Shown one piece after another: positions 39,862 through 47,006 of a stretch of 49,308 bases of DNA. The position numbers were made by a program, and so were the translations under genes. The notes beneath the pieces were generated by a model. It was not told the origin of the DNA. It saw nothing but the letters and a program-made list of their open reading frames with translations, and did no database searches. Source of the DNA: Clostridia bacterium (GTDB taxonomy: Bacteria; Bacillota; Clostridia; Oscillospirales; CAG-272); NCBI GenBank assembly GCA_017463445.1, contig JAFTPF010000073.1, positions 1-49,308 on the forward strand. The letters are read 5' to 3'. Numbering within the stretch: position 1 is the stretch's first letter; each line of letters begins with the position of its first letter.

Positions 39862-42822
39862 TTAATTGAGGATGGTATCCTCCAGCCACTTCTTGGTGAC
39901 GGGATCGGTTCCTTCTGCGTCTGCCAGTTTCCGGGCTTCGGCGTAAAGGCTGGTGGAATATCCGCTTGCAAAAGCGTTCTCGCCTGTGACGGTGAAGTAG
40001 TGGGTGTGGGTGATGCCGTTGGCGTCGGAGTAGGTTAGGTAGGGACGGGCGATGAAGTCGGATCTGTAATACTCTGCCGTATATCCGCAGACGAAGGCGT
40101 TGAAAAGGATGTAACCGTTGTAGGCGGCGTAGGTTCGTTGGGCGGGAACGGTTACTGTTCCGTTTTGATAGAGGTAGTTGGCGTTAGCTTTCACCAAAGC
40201 AGCGGTGGAGGAGCCGCGCATCCGCACCACCATACCAAAGCCTATGCCGGTATCGGTGGCTTTGGAGGGCTGTAGCGACCGATTGGATTTGTGAATGCTT
40301 TCCAGCTCGGTGATCAGTGCGGTACTGATCCGCCCGATGTAGCGCAGACCGGTAGCGTCACCGGCGACCCGCAGTTCTACGCCCGCAAAACCGAACGGAG
40401 CGACGGTCTGTCCGTCGGAGAAGGGATCGGAGCTGTCACGGGCGATGGCATCCAGGGGGATCCAGCCGGCGTAGAGCAACAGGTCCTCGGAAATGGTGAT
40501 CTTGGAGGGCGCGGCGTAGTCAGTGTTATGGGACTCTGCGGAACTGGGATCGTAGTACCAGCCGGTGAAGAGATAGCCCTCTCTGGTCATGGTATAGCTG
40601 GCAAGATTGATGACCTGGTTGAACTCGACCGTGAACAGCTCCACCGTCTGACCGTCCAGCGTGTTGACGAAGGTAGCGGTGAATGAGCGGAACTGACACT
40701 GATAACCCACCAGATCGGCAGGGATATTGTCGTAGATCCATTCTCCCCAGCCGTTGCCCTTGGGCAGACGGTAGCGAATGGAGTAGTCCACCGGCTCGAT
40801 ACCGAGGGGAAGGGAGGTCAGAGGTTGACCGTCCACGGTAGCCGACCAGTTGGTGCCGGTAGGCATCTTGATGACCGTGACGTTACAGACGGCACTGAGT
40901 CCGTTCTGTGTCATTGCCACAACGGTGGAGCTTCCCGCTTTCACCGCTTTGATGGTGCCGTCCGAGACGGTCACGGCAGAAGTGTCGGAGGAGGTCCAAG
41001 TGATGGTCTTCTGGGTGGTATCGGCAGGCAGAAGGGTGTAGTCCATCTCGTAGGTGTCGCCTACGATCAGCGTCAACTCGCCCCTCTCCAGGGTGATGGA
41101 GGTAGGCGGGATGTTCTTTTCTTTAACAGTGATGGTAAAAGTGTCGCTGAAGCTGCTGTAGCTGACCTTGACGGTATATGTTCCCGCTTTGTTCAGATTA
41201 TAGCCCGAGCAGGAGTAGCCTGCGATCTCGAAGGCGGTGCCGTCGCTGAATTTGGCTTGCACTACCATTCCGGCGGTAGAGAATTTATCGCCTACGGTAT
41301 AGGTGGTTTTGGTGGGCAGAGTGGTGATCTCAATAGAGGAGATGGACGAGCTTTGGTACATAGCGTAGTCCAGCCGGATCCAACCGGATTTACCGCCGTA
41401 GGTGGTATAGCCCCAGTAGTAGCTTCCTGATTTTTGCACGGCAGTGACCTGCACGATGGTATTGTTGGGGATGGTCACCAAAACGGTAGAGGAGGTGGTG
41501 GGCTCGGAGCGCATATTCAGACCGCCGTTGGCGGTGATCTGATAAGAGCCTACCTCGTAGCTTTCCTCGGTCACGTTTCCGCTGCCATCGAAATCGTAGG
41601 GCATATTGTAATACAAGAGGTCACGGGAGCCTGCGTAGGAGTAGAAGGTGTCCCAGGTCCATTGGCGGGTATAGATCAGACAGTCCTTGTTGGAGGTGTT
41701 GCACTCGTAGGTGATAAAGCCGCTGGCGCTGACCGAGATCACGAACAGCGAGTGTCCCGCACCGGTACGGATATGCCCGCCGGGACCTACTGAGGTAAAG
41801 GTGTTTTTGATGGTATTGGCGGTCCAGCTGCCGGCAGACAGCTTTTTGCCGAAGGCGTTATAGAAATCACCGGGAGCCGCTTTATCGTGACTGCCGAAGA
41901 GCCGCCATTGGCAGAAGCGGGCAAAGCCCATGCACTGCACGCCTAAAAGGTCTACCTGGCGGTTGGATCTGCTGGGCCAGTAACGGAGACAGTTCTCCCA
42001 GGATTTACTGTTATCTACACAATAGCCCTTATCGTGGCAGGAGCAGGCGGATCCGTTGTAGGTGAAATATGTGCCGACAGGATAATCCGAGAAAGGAAGC
42101 GTCCAGCCGTTGATAGAGATGCCCTCCGAGGAGGAGGCGAAAGAGGAATTATCCTGCTGATCGTGGTAATCATAAGCAGACAGCAAATCCTCCGAAATGG
42201 TATAAGCGTAGGTGATGTATGTATCGTTGTGCTCGGCAAGCAGGTAGCCCGGAACAACGTCTTCGTCCTGATAGTCGGGATTGTTCAGATAGAGCAGGAT
42301 TCGGTCGACTTCGTGTAGCTCAAAGTCGCAAACGGCGGACAGGGGGGTGCCGTCGGGAGCGGTGCGGGAGGCAAGATCGATCAGCACATCGGTACCGCAG
42401 AGGAGCTTGTCCCCACAAAGGTAGTAGACGGTGTCACCGCACAGGGCGAAAGTAGTGATCTCAGCTGTCTGCTCGGTGTAGACCGCCCGCTGACCGGTAG
42501 CCAGATCGTAGGTACATAGGGTGTTGCCCGAAGTGTACCACAGCGTGTCGCCCGAGATGCAGATCTGGGTGGCGGAAAGCTCTGCCATTTTGGTGGTGTG
42601 ATCGATATAGCTTGCCCACAGATCGCCGTTCTCGTCCAGATAATAGGTCATATCGCCACGGTCCACGGCTCTTGCTGAGGTGAGCGGCTCGTCCGCCGAA
42701 GGAGCGGTATCGGCAGGGGACTGCACAGGCTCCTCTTCAGTGGAGCGGCAGGAAACCAGTCCCGCGGCAGTGGGAAATAGCATTGACGCCGCCATCAGCA
42801 ATGCCAACCAACGTGTTTTCAT
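39862..42822 (-). CDS. Large multidomain surface lipoprotein with peptidase-like, SH3 and Ig-like domains
   Basis: 986 residues. Signal peptide MKTRWLALLMAASMLFPTAA and lipobox GLVSC. Next a beta-propeller-like segment (MTYYLDENGDLWASYIDHTT, ISGDTLWYTSG; about 45-190), then a Cys/His hydrolase-like domain of NlpC/P60 or CHAP type: Cys in DLLGVQCMGFARFCQWRLFG, His in RTGAGHSLFVISVSASGF. An SH3-like repeat follows (NGGLNMRSEPTTSSTVLVTI...SGWIRLDYA), two Ig-like repeats (Big_3-like TYTVGDKFSTAGMVVQAKFSD; Big_2-like LERGELTLIVGDTYEMDYTL), an InlB-type unit (YLFTGWYYDPSS) and an unrecognised C-terminal domain. It probably acts on cell wall or host glycoprotein. GGAGAG precedes ATG 42822. Confidence 0.82.
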   Translation of the reverse strand: MKTRWLALLMAASMLFPTAAGLVSCRSTEEEPVQSPADTAPSADEPLTSARAVDRGDMTYYLDENGDLWASYIDHTTKMAELSATQICISGDTLWYTSGNTLCTYDLATGQRAVYTEQTAEITTFALCGDTVYYLCGDKLLCGTDVLIDLASRTAPDGTPLSAVCDFELHEVDRILLYLNNPDYQDEDVVPGYLLAEHNDTYITYAYTISEDLLSAYDYHDQQDNSSFASSSEGISINGWTLPFSDYPVGTYFTYNGSACSCHDKGYCVDNSKSWENCLRYWPSRSNRQVDLLGVQCMGFARFCQWRLFGSHDKAAPGDFYNAFGKKLSAGSWTANTIKNTFTSVGPGGHIRTGAGHSLFVISVSASGFITYECNTSNKDCLIYTRQWTWDTFYSYAGSRDLLYYNMPYDFDGSGNVTEESYEVGSYQITANGGLNMRSEPTTSSTVLVTIPNNTIVQVTAVQKSGSYYWGYTTYGGKSGWIRLDYAMYQSSSISSIEITTLPTKTTYTVGDKFSTAGMVVQAKFSDGTAFEIAGYSCSGYNLNKAGTYTVKVSYSSFSDTFTITVKEKNIPPTSITLERGELTLIVGDTYEMDYTLLPADTTQKTITWTSSDTSAVTVSDGTIKAVKAGSSTVVAMTQNGLSAVCNVTVIKMPTGTNWSATVDGQPLTSLPLGIEPVDYSIRYRLPKGNGWGEWIYDNIPADLVGYQCQFRSFTATFVNTLDGQTVELFTVEFNQVINLASYTMTREGYLFTGWYYDPSSAESHNTDYAAPSKITISEDLLLYAGWIPLDAIARDSSDPFSDGQTVAPFGFAGVELRVAGDATGLRYIGRISTALITELESIHKSNRSLQPSKATDTGIGFGMVVRMRGSSTAALVKANANYLYQNGTVTVPAQRTYAAYNGYILFNAFVCGYTAEYYRSDFIARPYLTYSDANGITHTHYFTVTGENAFASGYSTSLYAEARKLADAEGTDPVTKKWLEDTILN

Positions 42823-42911
42823 AAAAAGTTCTCTCCGAATCATATATAATATAAAGAAGAAAATCGAATGTGAAATAGAATCTTCCCACAAGGGAACACT
42901 CTCCTTCCTAC

Positions 42912-42940
42912 ATTATACCATTCAATTTGGCAGAATGCAA
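42912..42940 (-). promoter_or_regulatory. Promoter of the multidomain surface protein
   Basis: On the minus strand TTGCAT (42935-42940), 17-bp spacer, TATAAT (42912-42917). The 321-bp gap 42823-43143 holds this promoter and the divergent rubrerythrin promoter, and no gene. Confidence 0.75.
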
Positions 42941-43046
42941 CAGGAACAATTGTTAATTTTTCGAAAGAACGCATCCAATTATTTGAAAAGTGTCGAAAAG
43001 GCGAATGAGTTCACATTTTGTTTACAAAATATCTTGCAAAACCCTA

Positions 43047-43082
43047 TTGACAAATACAGAATCTATGTTATAATTATGATAA
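43047..43082 (+). promoter_or_regulatory. Rubrerythrin promoter with PerR box
   Basis: TTGACA (43047-43052) and TATAAT (43069-43074), 16-bp spacer. Over the -10 lies TTATAATTATGATAA (43068-43082), which differs at one base from the 15-bp PerR box TTATAATNATTATAA. Binding there would block the promoter until peroxide inactivates PerR. No perR gene is in the window. Confidence 0.75.
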
Positions 43083-43143
43083 CAGTAATCATTCCTAAAA
43101 ATCAACAAGGCAAAGGAATGAAATAATAATTGAGAGGTAAGTT

Positions 43144-43683
43144 ATGGCAAAGTATGTATGTCCCGTTTGCGGTTATGTTTATGAAGGCGAGAACGCTCCC
43201 GAGAAATGTCCCATTTGCGGCAAAGATATGGTAAAGGAAGAGGCTGAGAATAAGACCTGGGCAGCCGAGCACATTGTAGGCGTTGCACAGGGCGCACCCG
43301 AAGATATTATGGAAGATCTCCGCGCCAACTTCAACGGCGAGTGCATGGAAGTTGGTATGTATCTGGCAATGGCAAGAGTGGCACACCGCGAGGGCTATCC
43401 CGAGATCGGTCTCTACTGGGAGAAGGCAGCTTGGGAAGAGGCTGAGCACGCCGCTAAGTTCGCAGAGCTGCTGGGCGAGGTCCTCACCGATTCCACCAAG
43501 AAGAATCTGCAGATGAGAGTAGACGCCGAGAACGGCGCTACCGCAGGCAAGACCGACCTTGCAAAGCGCGCAAAGGCGCTGAACCTGGACGCAATCCACG
43601 ATACCGTTCACGAGATGGCCCGCGACGAGGCAAGACACGGCAAGGCATTCGAGGGTCTGCTGGCAAGATATTTCAAGGACTGA
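43144..43683 (+). CDS. Rubrerythrin with N-terminal rubredoxin domain (reverse rubrerythrin)
   Basis: A 179-residue cytoplasmic protein that reduces hydrogen peroxide (and probably oxygen) at a non-haem diiron site. The rubredoxin-like domain is at the N-terminus (Cys 6, 9, 22, 25 in [23 protein letters not shown]), the order of the reverse rubrerythrins, opposite to classical rubrerythrin. The four-helix diiron domain follows: Glu66 in [21 protein letters not shown] (Glu99, His102) and [21 protein letters not shown] precedes the ATG. The gene is first behind the PerR-box promoter and 118 bp before the fusion gene, whose C-terminal half is a close copy. Confidence 0.95.
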   Translation: MAKYVCPVCGYVYEGENAPEKCPICGKDMVKEEAENKTWAAEHIVGVAQGAPEDIMEDLRANFNGECMEVGMYLAMARVAHREGYPEIGLYWEKAAWEEAEHAAKFAELLGEVLTDSTKKNLQMRVDAENGATAGKTDLAKRAKALNLDAIHDTVHEMARDEARHGKAFEGLLARYFKD

Positions 43684-43704
43684 TCGTAGTCTGATCCGTA
43701 AAGT

Positions 43705-43730
43705 TACCCGCAGTTATATAACTGCGGGTA
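43705..43730. terminator. Perfect palindrome after the rubrerythrin gene
   Basis: TACCCGCAGTTA (43705-43716) and TAACTGCGGGTA (43719-43730) form a 12-bp stem. No T-tract follows, so it may be an attenuator or RNA end-stabilising hairpin in the transcript rather than a full terminator. Confidence 0.55.
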
Positions 43731-43734
43731 TAGT

Positions 43735-43773
43735 CGCATAGCGACGGCGCATAGCGACAGCGCATAGCGACGG
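43735..43773 (+). repeat. Three tandem 13-bp repeats
   Basis: Three adjacent copies of CGCATAGCGACGG (third position before the end A in the middle copy) at 43735, 43748 and 43761. Each can fold as GTCGC-ATA-GCGAC or GCGC-ATA-GCGAC. They lie between the two rubrerythrin genes, 28 bp before the fusion start. Confidence 0.85.
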
Positions 43774-43801
43774 CATACTATGATCGAAATGAGGGACGAA
43801 C

Positions 43802-45010
43802 ATGAATCCGAAGGCATTATATAACATCACCTACGGCGTTTACCTGCTGTCTGCTAAAGAGGATGGCAAGGATAACGCCTGCATTATCAACACCGCCGTG
43901 CAGGTGGCAAACAATCCCACTCGCGTCTCCATCGCAGCTATTAAGGGCAATCTCACTCACGATATGATTCTGCGCACGGGAGTGTGCAATCTGTCCGCCA
44001 TCACCACCGACGCCGATTTCTCGCTCTTTAAGCATTTCGGTATGCAGTCGGGCAGAGATGTGGACAAATTCGCCGATTTTTCCGATGTGGTGCGGAGTGA
44101 GAACGGACTGTACTATCTCACCAAGTGGTCCAGCGCGTTTTTGTCGCTGAAGATCACAAAGTCCCACGATCTGGGCAGTCACACCCTCTTCATTGGTGAG
44201 GTTGTGGACGGAGAAGTGCTGTCGGCAAACGACAACTGCACCTACGGCTATTACCAGACCGTTATCAAAGCTGCTGCACCCAAGCCCGCCGCCAAGACCG
44301 GCTGGCGTTGCAAGGTCTGCGGTCACGTCTACGAGGGCGAGAACCTGCCTGCCGATTACGTCTGCCCGCTGTGCAAGCACGGTGCCGAGGATTTTGAGAA
44401 AATCGGCGGCGAGCCTGCGGCTGTTCCTGCATCTGCTCCGGTTGCCCCCGCTCCTGCGGCAGGCGGAAAGAAGTACGTTTGTGCCATCTGCGGCTACGTT
44501 CACGAAGGCGACCAAGCTCCCGATAAATGCCCCATCTGTAACGCGCCTGCGGAAAAGTTCACCCTGCAGAGTGACGACCGCACTTGGGCGGCGGAGCACG
44601 TGGTAGGCGTGGCAAACGGTGCGCCCGAGGACATCATCGCCGACCTGCGGGCGAACTTCAATGCCGAGTGTATGGAAGTGGGTATGTATCTGGCAATGGC
44701 GCGGGTCGCACACCGCGAGGGCTATCCCGAGATCGGCAAGTACTGGGAAAAGGCGGCATGGGAAGAAGCAGAGCACGCCGCAAAGTTTGCAGAGCTGCTG
44801 GGCGACATCGTCACCGGCTCCACCGAGCAGAACCTGCGTGTCCGCGTGGACGCCGAGTTCGGTGCTACCGCCGGCAAGTTTGACCTTGCAAAGCGCGCTA
44901 AGGCGCTGAATCTGGATGCGATTCATGATACCGTGCATGAAATGGCACGGGACGAGGCAAGACACGGCAAGGCATTCGAGGGATTTTTAAAGAGATATTT
45001 TGGTAAGTAA
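43802..45010 (+). CDS. Four-domain fusion: flavin reductase - rubredoxin - rubredoxin - rubrerythrin
   Basis: 402 residues in one intact frame. About 1-158 is a flavin reductase-like FMN-binding domain (MNPKALYNITYGVYLLSAKE, NNPTRVSIAAIKGN) as in high-molecular-weight rubredoxin. About 167-200 is rubredoxin 1 (Cys 170, 173, 188, 191). An Ala/Pro linker (201-222) follows. About 223-255 is a second rubredoxin (Cys 227, 230, 243, 246), and 260-402 a diiron domain with Glu289, Glu322-His325 and Glu385-His388. Electrons would pass from NAD(P)H through FMN and rubredoxin to the diiron site, giving a self-sufficient peroxide/oxygen reductase; this is inference. GAGGGAC precedes the ATG. The C-terminal half is nearly a copy of the upstream gene, so fusion followed duplication. 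Confidence 0.93.
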   Translation: MNPKALYNITYGVYLLSAKEDGKDNACIINTAVQVANNPTRVSIAAIKGNLTHDMILRTGVCNLSAITTDADFSLFKHFGMQSGRDVDKFADFSDVVRSENGLYYLTKWSSAFLSLKITKSHDLGSHTLFIGEVVDGEVLSANDNCTYGYYQTVIKAAAPKPAAKTGWRCKVCGHVYEGENLPADYVCPLCKHGAEDFEKIGGEPAAVPASAPVAPAPAAGGKKYVCAICGYVHEGDQAPDKCPICNAPAEKFTLQSDDRTWAAEHVVGVANGAPEDIIADLRANFNAECMEVGMYLAMARVAHREGYPEIGKYWEKAAWEEAEHAAKFAELLGDIVTGSTEQNLRVRVDAEFGATAGKFDLAKRAKALNLDAIHDTVHEMARDEARHGKAFEGFLKRYFGK

Positions 45011-45026
45011 TGGCCCGTATTGGGTA

Positions 45027-45057
45027 GGGTGAAGCATAAGCTTCACCCTTATTTTTT
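45027..45057 (+). terminator. Terminator of the rubrerythrin transcript
   Basis: GGGTGAAGC-ATAA-GCTTCACCC (45027-45048) followed by TTATTTTTT, 16 bp after the fusion stop. Confidence 0.92.
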
Positions 45058-45148
45058 ATATAGTTTCAATTAATATGTAACACTTTAGTTTGCGATGTGT
45101 ATATAAAAATGTAGACATAACAAAACACAAATAAAGGAGAATAATACT

Positions 45149-45505
45149 ATGAACGAAATCAATATCAAGAAAATGGAAGAATTGCTGAGCAACGAAGAAT
45201 TTGCACAGAAAATTGCAGATGCAGGATCTTATGAAAATGCATACAAGCTTTTTATCGAAAATGATGTAGCTGTCACGTATGAAGAGTTTATTGGCTTTAT
45301 TAACGAAACCGGAAAAACGCTAAAAGCTACCGGATTGATTTCTGATGGTGGAGAAGTTGGTCCCGAATTGCTTGATTTGGTTAGTGGTGGTGGAAAAGGC
45401 GCGGCAATTTTCACTTGGGTTGTTGCAGGTGTGGCTGCATCTGTATGTCCTCCTGCTGGTTTTGCGCTTTGGCTTGCTGGCGGATTGGTCTGGAACGCAA
45501 AATAA
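45149..45505 (+). CDS. Bacteriocin/RiPP-like precursor with Nif11-like leader
   Basis: 118 residues in two parts. Residues 1-82 look like a Nif11-type leader: helix IKKMEELLSNEEFAQKIADA, then NAYKLFIENDVAVTYEEFIGF, ending in GPELLDLVSGGG, a double-glycine-type cut site (Gly80-82). Residues 83-118 are a hydrophobic, Gly-rich core of 36 residues (KGAAIFTWVVAGVAASVCPP, then AGFALWLAGGLVWNAK) with a single Cys100 and GxxxG-like spacing, like membrane-active bacteriocins. AAAGGAG lies upstream of the ATG with good spacing. No modification enzyme, C39 peptidase-transporter or immunity gene is adjacent, so it is an orphan precursor or acts with machinery elsewhere. Base composition is more A+T-rich than the rubrerythrin genes. 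Confidence 0.7.
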   Translation: MNEINIKKMEELLSNEEFAQKIADAGSYENAYKLFIENDVAVTYEEFIGFINETGKTLKATGLISDGGEVGPELLDLVSGGGKGAAIFTWVVAGVAASVCPPAGFALWLAGGLVWNAK

Positions 45506-45534
45506 GAAGATACAACTAATTCTTTTCAGAAAGT

Positions 45535-45590
45535 GTCGATACGAAGCTCCACACGGTAAGGCGTTCGAGAGATTTTTGAGGAGATATTTT
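45535..45590 (+). pseudogene. 3'-end remnant of a further rubrerythrin copy
   Basis: This short stretch translates as RYEAPHGKAFERFLRRYFS. It matches the last residues of both upstream genes ([19 protein letters not shown]), and the DNA match is strong (GGTAAGGCGTTCGAGAGATT against GGCAAGGCATTCGAGGGATT). It is preceded by unrelated sequence, so only the final 18 codons of a copy survive. The precursor gene sits exactly between the intact fusion gene and this remnant. Confidence 0.8.
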
Positions 45591-45595
45591 TCCAT

Positions 45596-45624
45596 TTGCA
45601 CTTATCGATAGAATGAGCTATAAT
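45596..45624 (+). promoter_or_regulatory. Promoter of the DUF4177 gene
   Basis: TTGCAC (45596-45601), 17-bp spacer, TATAAT (45619-45624), about 30 bp before the ATG. It begins inside or next to the rubrerythrin remnant. Confidence 0.75.
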
Positions 45625-45654
45625 TAAACTATCAATATAAAGGAGGGTTATATT

Positions 45655-45861
45655 ATGCCTCAATACGTAGTTTTGCAAGTTACTTTGAAAGAAAAATTTA
45701 TCGGTACCGGTTCGAAGAATCTGGCAGAGCTGGAAGCTGTGATCAACGCGCAGGCAGCCAAGGGCTACCGCCTCCACACCATCTCCACCTCCACCGGTCA
45801 CAGTACCGGCTTTGGCGGCGGCGACCGCATTCAGGCGACCATGGTGTTTGAGAAACTGTAA
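45655..45861 (+). CDS. DUF4177 family small protein
   Basis: 68 residues, cytoplasmic, function unknown. The pattern PQYVVLQVTLKEKFIGTGSKNLAELEAVINAQAAKGYRLHTISTSTG...RIQATMVFEKL fits DUF4177, a small alpha/beta fold in which strand YVVLQV, a helix around LAELEAVINAQAAKGYRL and strand ATMVFEKL recur. AAAGGAGG precedes the ATG. It is monocistronic, with a strong bidirectional terminator behind it. Confidence 0.85.
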   Translation: MPQYVVLQVTLKEKFIGTGSKNLAELEAVINAQAAKGYRLHTISTSTGHSTGFGGGDRIQATMVFEKL

Positions 45862-45874
45862 GAATGGGATTAGC

Positions 45875-45908
45875 AAAAGAGGCAACGGAGCGATCCGTTG
45901 CCTCTTTT
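45875..45908. terminator. Bidirectional terminator
   Basis: AAAAGAGGCAACGGA (45875-45889) and TCCGTTGCCTCTTTT (45894-45908): 15-bp stem with A- and T-rich ends, between the convergent DUF4177 and zinc-ribbon genes. Confidence 0.92.
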
Positions 45909-45921
45909 GAAGGGGGCGATA

Positions 45922-46623
45922 TTAGTGCTTGCTTCTGACCGCACGAATCATGAACACCACGGTAATGATAAGTGCCACAAACATCAGAAAGTAGAAAATA
46001 GCTGCATAGGACGAAAACCTGTCGGCAGAATCAGGGAGTTGTCTGAACCAGCTTTCTCCGATTACATCGCCTCCAAAGAAAGCGGGTGCGGATTTCATAT
46101 CGTAATAGTATCTAGAAAGCAAATTAACTCGTGCTTGAAATGCAGTGGCAATCGAAAAGAATAATCCTGCAAGTGCATACGTAGAGTGGAATAGCCAATT
46201 ATCTGTGTTTAGTCTAGACCAAGAAGACTTGATGTTGGCTATCAAAAGCAATAAATCCGACGCTAATACGAACAGCATAATTACAAATACGTGACCGCTA
46301 ATGCCGATCGGGACGGATGCGGTATCCATATCATAAATGTGTGTCGTGACCAATTCTCGTGCGCTGAATGCTACAACAATACCGATGAACAGGATGAATA
46401 GTGCGGTGATCATCAAAAATATGGCAAAGTTTGATTTTTTACGTGGCATCGATTTGTATTGATTAGGTAAATTTTCGGCAACCCTCAACTGATTGTTGCG
46501 TAGCAATATCCACTCCGTCTGTTCCGGGATTGAAGTGTTGCTGATTACCCGCTTCCCGCAATAGGGGCAATAAGTGCTGGTCTCTTGAATAGCTTTTCCA
46601 CAATAAGTGCAGAATTTTGACAT
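45922..46623 (-). CDS. Zinc-ribbon membrane protein
   Basis: 233 residues. An N-terminal zinc ribbon (MSKFCTYCGKAIQETSTYCPYCGKRV, CxxC-14-CxxC) is followed by a short basic segment and four hydrophobic helices (about 65-90, 113-135, 145-165 and 205-230). Such zinc-ribbon membrane proteins are widespread in Clostridia and mostly uncharacterised. ATG 46623 has GGAGG at ideal spacing; an in-frame ATG four codons upstream overlaps the site. It is divergent from the XRE regulator and shares its operator region, so it is the likely target of that regulator. Confidence 0.8.
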   Translation of the reverse strand: MSKFCTYCGKAIQETSTYCPYCGKRVISNTSIPEQTEWILLRNNQLRVAENLPNQYKSMPRKKSNFAIFLMITALFILFIGIVVAFSARELVTTHIYDMDTASVPIGISGHVFVIMLFVLASDLLLLIANIKSSWSRLNTDNWLFHSTYALAGLFFSIATAFQARVNLLSRYYYDMKSAPAFFGGDVIGESWFRQLPDSADRFSSYAAIFYFLMFVALIITVVFMIRAVRSKH

Positions 46624-46651
46624 AGTATCCTCCAATGTTTTGTTCTTCCGA

Positions 46652-46735
46652 TTTGGAATTATTTATATTATAATTCCAAAACGGAATTTTGTCAACCCCT
46701 TTTGGAGATATAATTCTAAAAAAGAATTATATCTC
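46652..46735. promoter_or_regulatory. Palindromic operator array between divergent genes
   Basis: Three overlapping inverted repeats with a common GGAATTAT/ATAATTCC half-site: TTTGGAATTAT-N7-ATAATTCCAAA (46652-46680, perfect 11 bp); AATTCC-AAAAC-GGAATT (46673-46687 region); and GAGATATAATTCT-N5-AGAATTATATCTC (46705-46735, perfect 13 bp). TATAAT-like hexamers lie inside the arms, so repressor binding would cover both divergent promoters. Confidence 0.7.
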
Positions 46736-46748
46736 AAGGGGAATTTGG

Positions 46749-47006
46749 ATGAAACTACGCAAACAAGCCTACGGCGACGCCAACATGGTTGGGCGGAACA
46801 TCGAGCGACTTCGCAAAGCGCGAGGTATTAAGCAGAAGGATTTCATTGCGCAGATCCAGACCATGGGCTGCGACATGAACCCCACCAGCTACTCCAAGCT
46901 GGAAGGACAGGTGCGCTCTGCCACCGATCGGGAAGTGTATGTGATCGCGAAACTGCTGGGCGTTCCCATGGAAGCGTTGTTTGAAAAAGGAGAATTGAAT
47001 CAATGA
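46749..47006 (+). CDS. XRE family transcriptional regulator
   Basis: 85 residues, essentially one helix-turn-helix domain: NMVGRNIERLRKARGIKQKDFIAQIQTMGCDMNPTSYSKLEGQVRSATDREVYVIAKLLGVPMEALF. It should bind the palindromic array upstream and control itself and the divergent membrane protein. AAGGGGAA precedes ATG 46749; an earlier in-frame start at 46689 lies in the operator region and is rejected. Its stop overlaps the start of the RAYT remnant (ATGA at 47003-47006), so the two were probably co-translated. Confidence 0.88.
   Translation: MKLRKQAYGDANMVGRNIERLRKARGIKQKDFIAQIQTMGCDMNPTSYSKLEGQVRSATDREVYVIAKLLGVPMEALFEKGELNQ

Noticed and set aside
43735-43773. Possible CRISPR-like array (three repeats)
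   Set aside because: The 13-bp units are directly adjacent without spacers, so this is a simple tandem repeat.
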